Positions 10,957 through 22,521 of a DNA stretch of 64,000 nt are shown here, in pieces. Where the stretch lies: contig NW_006499563.1 in the NCBI RefSeq assembly GCF_000471905.2, forward strand, positions 1,521,785 to 1,585,784. The letters are read 5' to 3'. The stretch is from Amborella trichopoda. Taxonomy: Eukaryota; Streptophyta; Magnoliopsida; Amborellales; Amborellaceae. The notes beneath the pieces are model-generated. The model saw only the letters and a list, made by a program, of their open reading frames with translations. It did no database searches and was not told where the DNA came from. Made by a program: the position numbers and the translations under genes. Position 1 is the first letter of the stretch. The number at the start of each line of letters is the position of its first letter.

Positions 10957-11238
10957 GAAGCCAGACCCTACAACTGCGACCATTAAGGGAGGAGTTAGTG
11001 CTGATACTGCCGGAAAGTGCCTGAAGTCCACTGGACCCATTTAAGTTCCTTGGGCCGTGCTGTCAGACGATTAGGGTGGAATTTATTGATATTATTATTA
11101 TTTTATTAGGTTATGTTCTTGTATAGCGGCTTGTAAGAAGGATATTTTAATTGCTACTACATGGTAACAATGTAATATGTAACAAGTTGCCTTCGAGGTG
11201 CAATAATAGTAGCTGCTTGCGGGTTGCTTTTTATTTGG
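10957..11238 (+). other. 3' flank of the proline-rich gene
   Basis: The first 88 bases contain the alternative tail frame ending with TAA at 11042-11044. After that the sequence turns T-rich and AT-rich, as in a plant 3' UTR, with several TGTAA and AATA-type signals around 11100-11210. No single polyadenylation site can be fixed. Confidence 0.5.
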
Positions 11239-11503
11239 GAGTGATTTACATACGAATCTAAATTTTTTATTAAAATACGAAATGCTAGGAAAATAAAAAG
11301 AAAATCTGTCATTATTTTAGTTTTAATTTTAACTCGGATCGAATCCTCAGACCGAATGTTAATTTAACTTTTTTTAGCTTTTTTTTTGTTAGTTTTAATT
11401 TTAATTTTAGTTTTTCTACCAAAAAAAAACTTAAAAAAAAATTTAAAAATTAATCCAAGGATGGAATCCTCAAACTGAAGGACAATTATGAAAAAAAATA
11501 AAA

Positions 11504-12231
11504 GAGTTATTTACGTGCGGACCTTAAATAAGGTAGAAAAATACGAGTTACTCATTTTATATCTGAAAATTACAATCAAGGTCAGTCAGCGTGATTTTTT
11601 TTACAAAATTACCCTCGATCGGAGGATGCCATCCTCGGACTGCTTTTTTTTTATCAAAACTTAAGTTGCCGTCCGAGGATGGCATTCTCGAACCGCTATC
11701 TTTTTTTGTCAAAACTTAAGTTGTAGTTCGAGGATGAAATTCTCAGACTGCTTTTTTTTTTCTTTTTTCAAAACTTAAGTTGGGATCTGAGGTTGAAATC
11801 CTCAGATTGAAACTTAAGTTTTGAAAAAAAAAAAAAAAGCTGTCCTAGAATGCCATCCTCGGACTGCAACTTTAAGTTTCGAATCTGTGTTTTTTTAAAA
11901 AAACTAAAAGTTGATGTCCAAGGATGGCATTCTCGGACCGTTAATTTTTTTATTTTATTTTATTTTATTTTTATGTTTTTCAAAACTTAACTTGCGGTCT
12001 GAGGATTTCAACCTCGGATCGAAACTTAAGTTTTGAAAAAAAAAAAAAGCAGTTCAAGAATACCATCCTTGGACTGCAACTTTAAGTTTTGAAGAAAAAT
12101 ACGAAGTAGACCTTGGGGTAATTTTGTCAAAACAAAAGGTCGGGTTGACCGACCTTGAGTGTAATTTTTAAGTATAAAGGGAACAACTTGTATTTTTCCT
12201 AATTTATTTAAGGTCCGTACATAAATAATTC
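11504..12231. mobile_element. Inner Mutator-like TIR element nested in the outer one
   Basis: The inverted ends cover about 95 bases, starting gagttatttacgtgcggacc on the left and, read in reverse from the right, gaattatttatgtacggacc. The flanking 9-mers aaaataaaa at 11495-11503 and 12232-12240 are identical, although A-rich. The ends are clearly related to those of the outer element, so both belong to one family. The interior is the hairpin array described separately; no protein is encoded. Confidence 0.75.
11610..12080. repeat. Array of about eight hairpin units
   Basis: Units of roughly 55-80 bases each carry a short palindrome of the form gtccgaggatggcattctcggac separated by aaaacttaagtt and poly-T or poly-A. 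Palindromes lie near 11617, 11672, 11728, 11786, 11849, 11917, 11996 and 12052. Two more diverged ones (11331, 11456) lie in the outer element. Transcribed in either direction the array would fold into many stems. Confidence 0.8.
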
Positions 12232-12345
12232 AAAATAAAAAAAAGATAGGTTGATCGACCTTCTCTGTAATTTCTACTTATAAACAAAGCATTTCATATT
12301 TTAGGAAAAATTTTCAGGTCTGTACATAAATCACTCTTTAATTGT

Positions 12346-13789
12346 CGATGATATGACATCACATGGGTGGATGGTTTACATTCATGGGAAGGACGAGAGT
12401 GAGAGCGTAGTGGCGCCTAGGCTAGTTTGGTCCAAGCTTAAAAGTTGGATGTGACTTGGAATCATTCAAAATTAATGTTTGGCCAATTTTAACATGTTGG
12501 ATCAATTGGTTTTCATCAATTCGAGCAACTAAATGAAGTTGGGCAACTTGTTTTAATATATTTTATATTTCTATTAAATCAAATTTTCCTTTCTAAATTC
12601 TAGTGTAACCAATTCGACCAATAGTTGGACCAATTTTAACTCGACCATACGGACCTGATCTTGAGCCAAGGCCACAATAGGACTAGCTCAGTTTAGCCTA
12701 TCCTGATTTTTTTTCTTTGTTTTGGGATGTTTTAGCCTTCCCTGGCCCAATCTAGCCAAATCTGATAAGGCAAGGCCGACACCCCGAGCATTCAAATTTC
12801 TTTCATTTGTACTGCGGTTTTTCTTAATGGGTTTAGATTTAGATTCATTCTCCATAGTATTTTATTCATTATTATTTCATATAATTTTACTGATTGTTAT
12901 TTATTACTGTAGGTAAGGTTGCATATCGGTCAGAATGCACCCTAGTAAAAATAAGTAAAGGCAAAGGTGGTTCTTTGTGCAGACAGCTAGAAGTGCAAAC
13001 TCTCCTCAATTCCCATGTTTTTCTAGGTTTTGGTAAGGACGCGGTTTTACGAAATTTGTTAGTATCCCTTCTAAAAACCAAGTGTAATTTTTGGGTTCTG
13101 TGAAAGTTTTTTCTTTGGTAATTAAGTGGGAAAGATAGGATTCTACCCGTTTTGTTTATATAGATTGGGGAGTTAGCATTTTTTTTATATCATTACTACT
13201 TTCAACCGTATCATTTTGGGTCTATCTTTTGGTCTTTTTTAGCCTTCTACATGAGCTAACTCGTACTTTTTGACCGGTGTTATACAGGTCTGCATCGCAC
13301 ATGGCCAACCGGCATCAATCCACTATATCTCATCTTATCGTCAATTGGTACCACATCTAAATTTTTCGAATGTATTCATTTCAAATTCTATCCCTTCTTT
13401 TTTGCCAAGTTTTAATGCTTGAGAACATAGTTCATTATTGTTTTTTTATCAATTATCATCAAGGTGGAGATGAACTATTTATAAGCTTTATTGATGTCTA
13501 ATTAGATTTAATTTTGTTGAGAATTGGGCTTGGGTTTGAGTGGTTAGTAGCTTAAGTTTACTAGCACTGCATTTCTAGTTAAATTATTATTTGTGGACAA
13601 TAATGTACGACTGATCATTAATTCATATGTAAAATGCAAGATGTTCAAGTAAAGATACAAGATAATAGAAATGAAGTAACCAACAGAATGGGAGTATGGA
13701 CTCCTCCTTTGGCAAGAACATTCTCTATAACAATGTTGGACCGTTGCCATCGAGGTTGACAAAATATCCTAAATTTGATGAAAAATAGT
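12346..13789. other. Intergenic sequence, nothing recognised
   Basis: AT-rich sequence with isolated short frames that share no motif. A GC-richer stretch at 12640-12800 has no coding support. I see no TIR, LTR or RNA gene here. Confidence 0.5.
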
Positions 13790-14710
13790 TCTTAATCTTC
13801 AAGAAATATGGGCATTTCTCTTACTCCAAGCTGGCATTTGCCGAGACTCATTCGATAATCCTGCCCCCTTCCAAAATGCATAGTAATTTCAAACCTTCTA
13901 ATAAACTTCGTGCTTCCGCCTCATTGCTATTGTGATACCACAAGGACTCGAGTAAGAAAATATAATGTAACCCAAATTATTTCTGATGAGTCCACCATAT
14001 CCAGCTAGCCCTGGATTGCCAAGTGAACTTCCATCAAAATTAAGTTTGAAAGAATTCTTTGGTAGTGGTATCCAAACAATCTCACTGCGAGTATTGGCAG
14101 TAATATCCATAGGCGCCACTGCCAAGGGATTGCTAATGATAAGACTTTTAGGAATAAAGCCATTATCCTTATGTCCAAGGAACAAAAAAGCTGCCACTGT
14201 CAAAATATTCGATTTTAATGTAGACAGATCTATACTTATACTATCAAAGACTCTTCTATTTCTTTCCTTCCACACATTCCAAAGAAGGCTAACCCAAATA
14301 GATATCCAAAGAATAGTTTCTATATTTGAAATATCAGATGTGATCCATTGGTCAAGAAGAGCTTTGACATTTTGGGGCAAAGATAATGACAGATTGACGC
14401 ACTGCTGAGCCCAATCCCAAAGTGGATTTAATCAACATATATCTTCTTCCCCATAAAAAGAGTTCTAGTTTTCCAAGTATCTAATTTCTTGTCAATTCTC
14501 TCTACCACTGGATCCCAAATTGATCATGAAAGCCTCAAATCCATTAAGGGAATTCCGAAATAAGTACAAGGTAAATACTCAATACTACAACCTAATAAAT
14601 GATACTACCATTTGTGGACAGCTAATGCTAATGACCTTGATTTTACTCAAATTAAATTTAAGTTCAGATGATACTACCATTTGCATCTCCAGTTCAATTC
14701 CTATCGTTGA
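13790..14710 (-). mobile_element. L1-type LINE, 3' fragment (RT end, zf-RVT, RNase H)
   Basis: Read on minus, about 14660-14470 gives the C-terminal reverse transcriptase phrase LPCTYFGIPL, then WDPVVERIDKKLDTWK. The main frame at 13898-14380 has WNVWKERNRRVF, typical of the zf-RVT region, and then FKLNFDGSSLGNPGLAGYGG, the start of a plant LINE RNase H with its first catalytic Asp. A frameshift near 13925 separates NEAEARSLLEGLK from it. Most of the polymerase and the endonuclease are absent. It is a dead fragment. Confidence 0.75.
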
Positions 14711-15096
14711 ACTACCCTTGATGTCGAAACCCTGTTTTACGATGAGATTCAATGTGTGACATATTTAAAGCGGCTGCTTTTTGAAGTACTGTGCCTTTAT
14801 GGCGAGCTCATCACAATTGGAGTCCTTTCTTTTCAGGTAATTTGAATTTTCCTACTCGCTTGAGTAAACATTTGTATCTTTTTCATGTTTCACGATTTTT
14901 TTATCAAAGCAAAAACATTTTATTTCATGTTTATTGTTTTCCATTATTTCAATATTATTACTATGGAGAAAGTACTTTACTTGTGAGTATTTCAGGACTA
15001 AATCCTTTTGTTTTGTTAAAAAAAGTTGCCTTCTTTTTATATTCTAATGAATTTTGACGTTTCGTCTATTTAATTAAAAGGAAAAAATGTATATAA
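14711..15096. other. Intergenic sequence, nothing recognised
   Basis: T-rich sequence between the LINE fragment and MITE copy 2. The frame at 14791-15057 is Phe/Tyr/Leu-rich as expected from T-rich DNA and shows no conserved motif. Confidence 0.45.
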
Positions 15097-15467
15097 CGGT
15101 GTGGCCCTAAATAATCAAATTAAGGTGCGCCTAAAAAATTCACTAGAAGAAGTTGTTTCGAAGCCCAAAAATTCTAAAGTCGACAATCTCAACCTCAAGA
15201 TGTATGAACAGAAAAAATGGATTTCAAGTATTAGAAATAGTTAGTCTTGTAATGCATTTTCTGAATGTCAATTTTCTAGATATCAAGTGTTCATAGATCT
15301 GCTCGATCTACACTATTTTTGAAGCTTTAAATTTTATAATTAGAGATGAAAATAAAATTTCAATTCATCACAAAGATTTCCAGTACTGAAATAACATCTT
15401 TTAACACTATTTCAAGGTGCATTATACTTGAATTGTTTAGTGCCTCAACCTTATACAAACCACACCC
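15097..15467 (-). mobile_element. MITE copy 2, PIF/Harbinger-like
   Basis: The 371-bp element begins cggtgtgg and ends ccacaccc, giving short inverted ends. TAA flanks both sides (15094-15096 and 15468-15470), matching the 3-bp TWA preference of PIF/Harbinger transposases. Reversed, it aligns with 8348-8717, and part of it aligns with 52745-52890. No coding capacity. Confidence 0.65.
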
Positions 15468-16231
15468 TAATTTAAAATAAGGATTTTTCCTCCATTTCAC
15501 AATTTCACCATTTCAAAGTTTTATCCACAGTCGGAAATTTATTGTTTATTTTAACTACCTAAAAAATTGATAAAAATTATCTATTTATTTTTAAAATTTG
15601 TCTAACTAGAGAATTTTTTTTCTTTTTTCCTAGAATTATTTTTATATTTACTCTACTATTTTTTTCGCATTATATTTCAATTTTCTAAAATTAAAAGAAT
15701 CAAATTATTAAGAAGACATAAAATCTAAAACTATTTATCCATAACAAAATTACTGAAAAATGGGCTCAAAGATATGTCATGGGGGGGGGGAGGGAGGGTA
15801 GGAATGGCCATTAGAATTGGGTGGTCGGGTGGTGGAGTGCCACATCGTAATGTCTATAACTTCGTTCCTATTAAGGCTGTAAGGTAGTTTTTGAGAAAAA
15901 TCATCTAGTAATCTTTAGTGGTTCCCAAAGTTTCTTCAGTGCTTCCCAAAATTTTTGAAAAAAAGTCCTCCAGCCATATGAGCTAGGGAGAAATAAACTA
16001 TGCTCTCAAAGTACTATATTAATACATCTTCATTGATAATTGCGACCATACAAAATGATCCATATGGTCACGAAAATGTCATAGTCATGAGTGTAAAGTT
16101 ATCACCATCCCAACAATTGGCTAGAAAGGCATGGAGGGAATAGGCCCTGCCAAATATATTATTATTTGAGTTGTATGGCCCCCACCGCATGATCATTGAT
16201 TGGATAGTGATAATCTATACTATCATACTGG
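15468..16231. other. Intergenic sequence with a G run
   Basis: AT-rich, no gene. A run of ten or more G followed by agggagggtagg at 15781-15802 is the only striking element and could form a G-quadruplex. Confidence 0.45.
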
Positions 16232-17290
16232 AGTTTTTTTTTTTTTAGAGTTAACTTAGACTTCTGTTAAAAATAGAGAGCAAAGGCTAGAGTTACAATA
16301 TTACAAAGAGAGTAACAAAGGAGGTAGAGAAAGAGAATAGGACAGGGGAGAGAAAAGGTTAAAGGGGGAGTCGTGCTAGTGCATCTGCAGCGCCATTTTT
16401 CTCTCAGTTGACATGGCAGAAGATAACCTCTTTGTCAGTAATTACTAGCTGAATCTTGTCCATAATTGAGGTCTATTACTAAGGAATGGAATGGGGATAT
16501 GTGCACCAATTGATCACATTAGCAGAGTCATCCTTGAAAATGAGGTGTGGTTATGATTGAGCCTAAGCACACCTTCTGTAACTGCTTGAAATTCAGCTTC
16601 ATTAATGTCACACAACGGAAAAAGCTATTGTAACTGAAGATAATCTCGCTGAGGTGATTTCTCAAAATCCTACCGAAGCTTACACTACCATCAAAGTTCA
16701 ATTTAAGACAACCAATAAGGGGCGGAGAGCAGCAAGCTAAACTAAGAACCTTTTCCGGGCTAAGCAACAGAAGTTCGGAGAACTGAGAGAAGAAGACCTC
16801 TTTAGGATAGCACCTAAGGTTAATAGAGTCTCAGCCCATTTCATCGTCCCTCGCAGAATCTGTTGTGGGATAGACTTAGCATTTTTGATATCCCTTCAAA
16901 GATTCTAGAGTTCCTCTCCTTTCAAAGGAACCAATGAATACTAGAAACTAGAATTCTCCACAAATGAGTACCAATCGAGGGGAAAGGGAACTCGGAGCAA
17001 TTAACCCATGGATCTTCTCAAGCATTAGCCACCTCCATTTGGAAATTGAAGCAGCCCAATTCCAGAACGGGCTGACAAATGGGCAGTCCTCGGCATCCAT
17101 CTTGCAGAAAATACAGGCGTCAACCAGAATCTTGCCTCTTTTCTTTAACTGATCCTTAGTTAAAACTCTTTCTTACCACACAATCATATTGTTATAAGGG
17201 CCACTTAGGTTATTATAAGGAAAGCACAAAAGGAGGCCCTTTGTCTGTGACAGAGAACTTCACAATCATCATTAGCTATCAAATGTGAAA
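16232..17290 (-). mobile_element. L1-type LINE, second 3' fragment
   Basis: A T run at 16232-16245 marks the poly(A) end of an element lying on minus. Going upstream on minus, 16528-16767 encodes LKLNFDGS, ILRNHLSEIIFSYNS and LNFKQLQKVCLG, the decayed RNase H domain. About 17060-17170 encodes LTKDQLKKRGK and CIFCKMDAEDCPF, the zf-RVT block with its paired cysteines. Several frames are broken. I could not find a target duplication. Confidence 0.7.
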
Positions 17291-18034
17291 TTGGACAATT
17301 TAGATATAGTTTTGATTATGCTTAGAGTTCGAAATATTCTTAAGAATTTGTGCGGATGAGTGATACACCTAATTTTCAAATTTAATAAGTTTTTGATCTT
17401 GAATACTTGAGACAAACGAGTCATTCCCGAAGCCTGAAATCCCGTAAGAAGATTCCATAGTTCGATAAAATTCTTGAGAAACTCCAGGCTCTAAAAGGTG
17501 GTAAAGATTTTTTAAATTATACAAACCAATCTTCATAGAATTTGTGAATAATTGGGACATATTCGGTGCAATTCTCAATATGAGAGAAATTCCTGAGCTT
17601 CTCCAGTTTGTACTACTCCCTTGCTCTTTGTTTAATCATGCTCTTTAAATACTCAATTCGTGTTGGTTTTAAATTATTAGAACTTAAAATTTACGTTAAA
17701 TTGATGAGGATGTTTTTTTGGGTAAGTAAATTGAAGAGGATTCAAAGTAACTGACTGATTCTGATGAGAATATTTCCAAGGGATGAAAATGTTGTGAAAG
17801 TAAACACCAAATATTATCAAAATTTAGGATTTTCTTATGTCAAAAGATTTGGGTTTATTATGAAGATCTATATCTAATTAAATTGCTTCTAAAGGTTTTA
17901 TGTTATTTTAATATTTTTGGGGGGCCATGTACCGTGCATTATATCGCCTTTGATTGGGTGGGACTGTTCCTCATTTATAAAACAACATATATATAGTTTT
18001 AATAGTAGTTATGAATTCTATATTTAATTTCTTG
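17291..18034. other. Intergenic sequence, nothing recognised
   Basis: AT-rich sequence without motif-bearing frames, lying between a LINE fragment and the duplicated host block that received the copia element. Confidence 0.45.
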
Positions 18035-18131
18035 TCATAAATAAGTCACTTATAATATGTTCCACAACCAGTTAAAAGGATGCATGCTAATTTAATTGTG
18101 TATGAGTAGGTAAGTTGTCATGGTGTTTATA
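18035..18131. repeat. Host tandem-duplication unit, left part, split by the copia insertion
   Basis: cttgtcataaataag, ttccacaaccagtt and gtgtatgagtaggtaagttg occur here and again at 23853-23920. The right remainder of the first unit continues after the copia element at 23795-23850. Before insertion the locus carried a direct tandem repeat of about 110-120 bases. Confidence 0.75.
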
Positions 18132-18402
18132 TGTTGAGCGTATGAGAGAGAGAAAATGAGTACGCAATAATTTATGTGGTTCAACCAATTGGACCTACAT
18201 CCACGAAAGGAGAATTAATCTGTATTATTATGACCCTTCTATGACTCTCTTATACAGATATATAGAGTTGTATACGATAACATTTTATATTGAAGAGTCC
18301 ACAATAGGAAACAAAGATCAGCTTGATTAAGGAAAATCAATGTGATTTAGGAAAGCTAGCTGATATGCAGATGTTGCTCTGATACACCAGGTTGTCTCAA
18401 CA
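18132..18402 (-). repeat. 3' LTR of copia element
   Basis: Begins tgttgag and ends ctcaaca, forming a 7-base inverted end. It pairs with 23524-23794. In element orientation it is the downstream LTR because RNase H ends just next to it. Confidence 0.92.
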
Positions 18403-18416
18403 CTCCCCCTCAAGTT
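18403..18416 (-). other. Polypurine tract of copia element
   Basis: On minus, ttgagggggag abuts the 3' LTR. It directly follows the last codons of pol (FNLFAPT and stop), a common copia arrangement. Confidence 0.85.
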
Positions 18417-18950
18417 GGTGCGAATAGATTAAACGAGCCCAACTTGTCAAGAGCGTGGATGCATTTTTCCTTGCTAACCGCTTTAGTGAAGATATCTGCA
18501 ATTTGATTTTCACTCTTAACATGAAGAGTACAAATCGTCTTGGCTTGAATCTTCTCCTTAACAAAATGACAATCAACTTCAATATATTTAGTTCTTTCAT
18601 GAAAAATAGGATTAGTTGCAATATGAATTGCAGCTTGGTTATCACAAGATAATTGTATTGGCTTGGCTGACTTAAAACCTAAGTCATTGAGAAAGAATTT
18701 TAACCAAATTAGTTCACAAGTTGTGGACGCCGTGCTATGATATTCTGCCTCAGCACTGGATCTAGCGAGAATATTGTTCTTTTTACTTTTCCATGTGACA
18801 ATATTTCTACCAATAAAAGTGCAGAAACCTGTAGTAGATTTTCTATCTGAAGGGTTACCAACTCAATCTGCATCATAATAACCACTTATGTTTTCATGTC
18901 CATTGTTTTCCATCCAAATTCTATGACCGGGGGAAGATTTTTAATATCTT
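18408..18950 (-). pseudogene. pol: Copia RNase H domain remnant
   Basis: RNase H degrades the RNA strand of the replication intermediate. On minus the C-terminal part is recognisable: an ADIFTKA-type phrase near 18475-18500, then CIHALDKLGSFNLFAPT and the stop next to the PPT. Upstream around 18640-18780 are the SKKNNILARSSAEAEYHSTAS-like region and the Asp-containing core. Small shifts break the frame; the domain order and position fit copia pol. Confidence 0.75.
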
Positions 18951-19990
18951 TGTATTCTATCAATAGCCTGCATGTGAGAAGATCTGGGGTTATGCATGAA
19001 CTGACTAACCATGCTCACAATATAGGTGATATCTGGCTGGTAATAGTTACGTAAATTAATTTTCTAACAATTCGCTGATATTTTCCAACATCTTGAAGAG
19101 GTTCACCATCCTCGATGGAGATCGTGTTGTTTACCTCAACTGAAGTATCAACATGTTTGGCTCAGTTTCTCTCAAGAGATCTATGGTATATTTCCTTTGT
19201 GAAAGAAACAATCCTTTATTAGAATAAGCAACTTCTATACCAAGGAAATACCTTAATTTTTCTAAATCTTGAATATCAAAAACACTGCCGAGATATTTCT
19301 TTAGTTGATCAATCCCTTGTATGTGGCTCCTAGTGACTATAATGTCATCAACATATACTAATACAACGACAATTCCGGTGGCCTTTCAATAAATATAGAA
19401 GAATCAATAACACTTCTAGTAAAACCATTATTTAATAAGACACTGCTTAACTTGGCATACCAAGCCCTGGGAGATTGTTTTAAGCGATATATTGCTTTCT
19501 TTATTTGCACACAATATCTGAATTTTTTCTACGCTGTCCATGAGGTATTTCCATATACACCTCTACTTCTAAATAGCCTTGAAGAAAAGCATTTCTAACA
19601 TCGAGTTGGAACAAGGGCCAATTTTGATTTGTGGCAATTGAAAGAAGAACTCTAACAAAGTTCATTTTGGCCACAGGTGTGAAAGTTTCTTTATAGTCTT
19701 TACCATAAGTTTCTGTAAACCTTTTTGTAACCAACTTAGCTTTGTGCCTTTCAATTGTACTAGCACTGTTGTACTTGATTTTATAAACCCATTTATTTCC
19801 AGCCACGTTCTTTCCTTTAGGTAACTTGACAAGTTCCCAAATATGGTTCTTGTCAAGGGCCTGAAGTTCTTCTTCCATAGCCTTTTTCCAATCTGACTTG
19901 GAAATAGCCTCTTGGAAGTTAGCCGGTTCCATATTGGAAGAAACAGTGCTAGGATAAGAAAAGTAATTTTGAGAGATATGAAAGTAATCA
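18950..19990 (-). pseudogene. pol: Copia reverse transcriptase remnant
   Basis: The frame at 19501-19932 carries the classic N-terminal copia RT texture: WKKAMEEELQAL, then NKWVYKIK, and FQLDVRNAFLQG, in which the Asp of the LDVxNAFL motif is one of the catalytic residues. The YVDD motif with the other two catalytic Asp is readable in a shifted frame near 19340-19360. Frameshifts around 19500 and later stops break the domain. Confidence 0.88.
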
Positions 19991-20249
19991 ACAAATTGTT
20001 CAATTGGATAGGTGGAAGTATTATAGGTATAAAAATCATGAAACTTACTTAGGAGACGTGTGGTACGTTGAGGTCAACTAATGAAAGGGGGGGCCACACG
20101 AGAGTCGATTTGGCGAGATTCAACTTGAGGTTCTTCTTCACGAGGAACTTCAACTGCTTCTCCTCCATTCTCATTTTCATCATTTTTATAAGTATCAAAA
20201 TTATCAACAGTGATGTTGGGCATAACCATATGTGTCTCCCGTGAACCAA

Positions 20250-21505
20250 ATTTTCCTTAGTGGGAACAAAATATGGTACATTTTCTTGAAAAACAACATC
20301 AAGGAAATGATAACCTATTGGTTGATCAGATCATAGTACTTATATGCCTTTTGAGTGGGATAATATTCGATGGAAATACATTTTTTTGCTTTAGTGCTTA
20401 ATTTATCAACATTTTGACTGTGCACAAATAGACACATCCAAATATTTTGAGATGAGTCAAAGAAATCTTATTTCCTTTTGGAACTTCCACAGGAGATCTA
20501 TTTTTCAAAATTTTTTGCTTGGCCATCTATTGATTAAGTAACATGATGTTAAAAAAGCATCTCCCCAAAATTGTTTTGGCATATTACTCTCAAAATCAGA
20601 GCTCGAGTGACCTCAAGTAAATGGCGATTCTTGCGTTCGGCAATCCCATTTCGTTGGGAAGTTCCAACACAAGAAGTTTGGTGAATAATTCATTTTTCTT
20701 TAAGATAAGTGGAAAAATTGTTGTTCACATACTCTGTCCCATTGTCATATTGCAACACTTTAATTTTAGCATCAAATTGAGTTTCAATTATTTTAGAGAA
20801 CTCTCGAAAAATGGGAAAAACTTGATCTTTTGAATGGAGCAAATATACTCAATTTGTCCTTGAAAAATCATCAATAAATGTCACAAAATATCGATGTCCA
20901 TGAGTAGATTTAATTGGAGAAGGTCCCCAAACATCAGTGTAAATTAAATTAAATGGAGCAAGCGATGTTCTAGTAGAACTTCTAAAAGGCAAACCAGTTT
21001 GTTTCGAATACCGACAAATATCACAATCCATAGAGTCCAATTGCAATGAAAAAAAAATATAACAAAGAACTTTCTTAGAGGGATGACCGAATCTTAGATG
21101 CCATTTTCTACTATTTGTTACCTCCTTCTCTTTAGAAGTGACAAGAGCTTTTGTGGCAGAATCCAAAATATAAAGCCCATGAACCAGCTTCCCCTCACCA
21201 ATCTTCGTTCCCGTGATTCGATCTTGGAACAATACATTTGAAGGAGAAAATATTACATCACAATTGTGATTTTGGGTGATTTTATTAACAGATAACATAT
21301 TAGATGAAAAAAAAGGCAAATAAAGTACATCATAGGAAGATGAGCTACTAAAAAAATTAGTTTTTCCATTTCCCTCAACAAGAATGAGAGTTCCATCTGC
21401 TATTGTGATAAGATTCCCTTTCGTATTTTTATCAATATTTAAAAGCATATTAGGAGTCCCAGTCATATAATCAGTAGCTCCAGAATCAATAACCTATAAT
21501 GTTGG
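20250..21505 (-). pseudogene. pol: Copia protease end, GAG-pre-integrase and integrase remnant
   Basis: The protease active-site DSGAT lies near 21475-21490, just upstream of the open frame 20849-21466. That frame has LPFFSSNMLSVNKI and WHLRFGHPS (HHCC zinc-binding region) and CDICRYSKQTGLPF, then the integrase start FNLIYTDVWGP with its first catalytic Asp and FVTFIDDFSR. The remaining integrase to about 20250 is in broken frames. Integrase inserts the element DNA into the chromosome; this copy is inactive. Confidence 0.85.
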
Positions 21506-22521
21506 TTATTGGGAAAAAAACAAAACGGATTTACCTGGTATATGGTTAGGAGTCTTAGAGTTGGAAGCAATCGAAGTTCTGTGAAAATTCTGGAATATTT
21601 GGGCTGACTTCTCAAGAGTTTGATGAACATCATTGTTGGCTATTTGAGCAAAGTTTTTACTTTTTTCTTGCATTTTTTCTCTCCTTTTTTCAGGGTGAAG
21701 TTTCCAGCAATTTTCTCTAGGATGACATTCCTTCTTACATTCAGGACTGTAAGGCCTTGCAGTACCACAGTTTTTGCCACGACTACAACGGGGTTTAAAG
21801 TTTGAAATAAAGGCTTTTCCAGAGCTATGATCAATTTTACTTTTAAGAACCGACCTATCAGATTGCTCTGGATGATTTTTATCATTTTCAATCATAGCCT
21901 GACGCCTAGATTCTTTTCTATTACTAATGGAGCAAACATAATCAAAGTTAGGCATTTCTTTAGACAGTAAGATTTGGCTTCTCAAAGCCTCATGTTCAGG
22001 TCCAAGAGCAGACAACAAGGCAAATGTAGTTTTTTTATCTTTTCTAGTTTCAAGTGTTTCAAATCAGTAGTAGTGGGTAGATAATAATCCAATTGATCAA
22101 ATATACTAGAGATAACGCCAATAAACTCACTAAAAGTTTGATCATCCAACTTTAAATTCATAATTTCTTGTTTCATTTGATAAACTTTTGCAACATTATT
22201 TAGACCTCCATACATAGTTTGGGCTTTAGTCTAGACAACGGCAGCCATGGAGCAAAAGTGAAATCCAGAAGCAATCTTACGATCCATAGAATTCAAAAGC
22301 CAACTTTTTACCAAATCATTGTTGGTTTCCTACTCCTCATATTTTGGATCAGTACCTGGAGGGGCATTTTTAGTTCCATTTATGTATCCCAATTTTCCTT
22401 TTCCACTAATAAATAATTTGGCAGAGTTTGTCCAAAAAATATAATTAACGTCTCCTTTTAATAATTCAGTGGTTATTCAAAGGTTGGGATTTGGCTCAGT
22501 ATTGTTGGAATTTTCAACCAT
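21506..22521 (-). pseudogene. gag: Copia gag remnant
   Basis: The start MVENSNNTEPNPNL (22521 downward) meets a stop after 14 codons. The body continues in other frames with YGGLNNVAKVYQMKQEI at about 22190-22215 and LSALGPEHEALRSQILL at 21960-22015. The end shows a basic Cys/His region with CKKECHPRENCWKLHP near 21700-21740, the zinc knuckle that binds element RNA. Part of the C-x2-C spacing is altered. Gag would form the virus-like particle. Confidence 0.8.

Larger units (their letters stand above)
11239..12336. mobile_element. Outer Mutator-like TIR element
   Basis: Terminal inverted repeats of about 48 bases start GAGTGATTTA at 11239 and end TAAATCACTC at 12336. The flanks tttatttgg (11230-11238) and tttaattgt (12337-12345) agree at 7 of 9 positions, consistent with an eroded 9-bp target duplication as made by Mutator-type transposases. 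There is no transposase frame. A related element (11504-12231) sits inside it. Confidence 0.65.
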
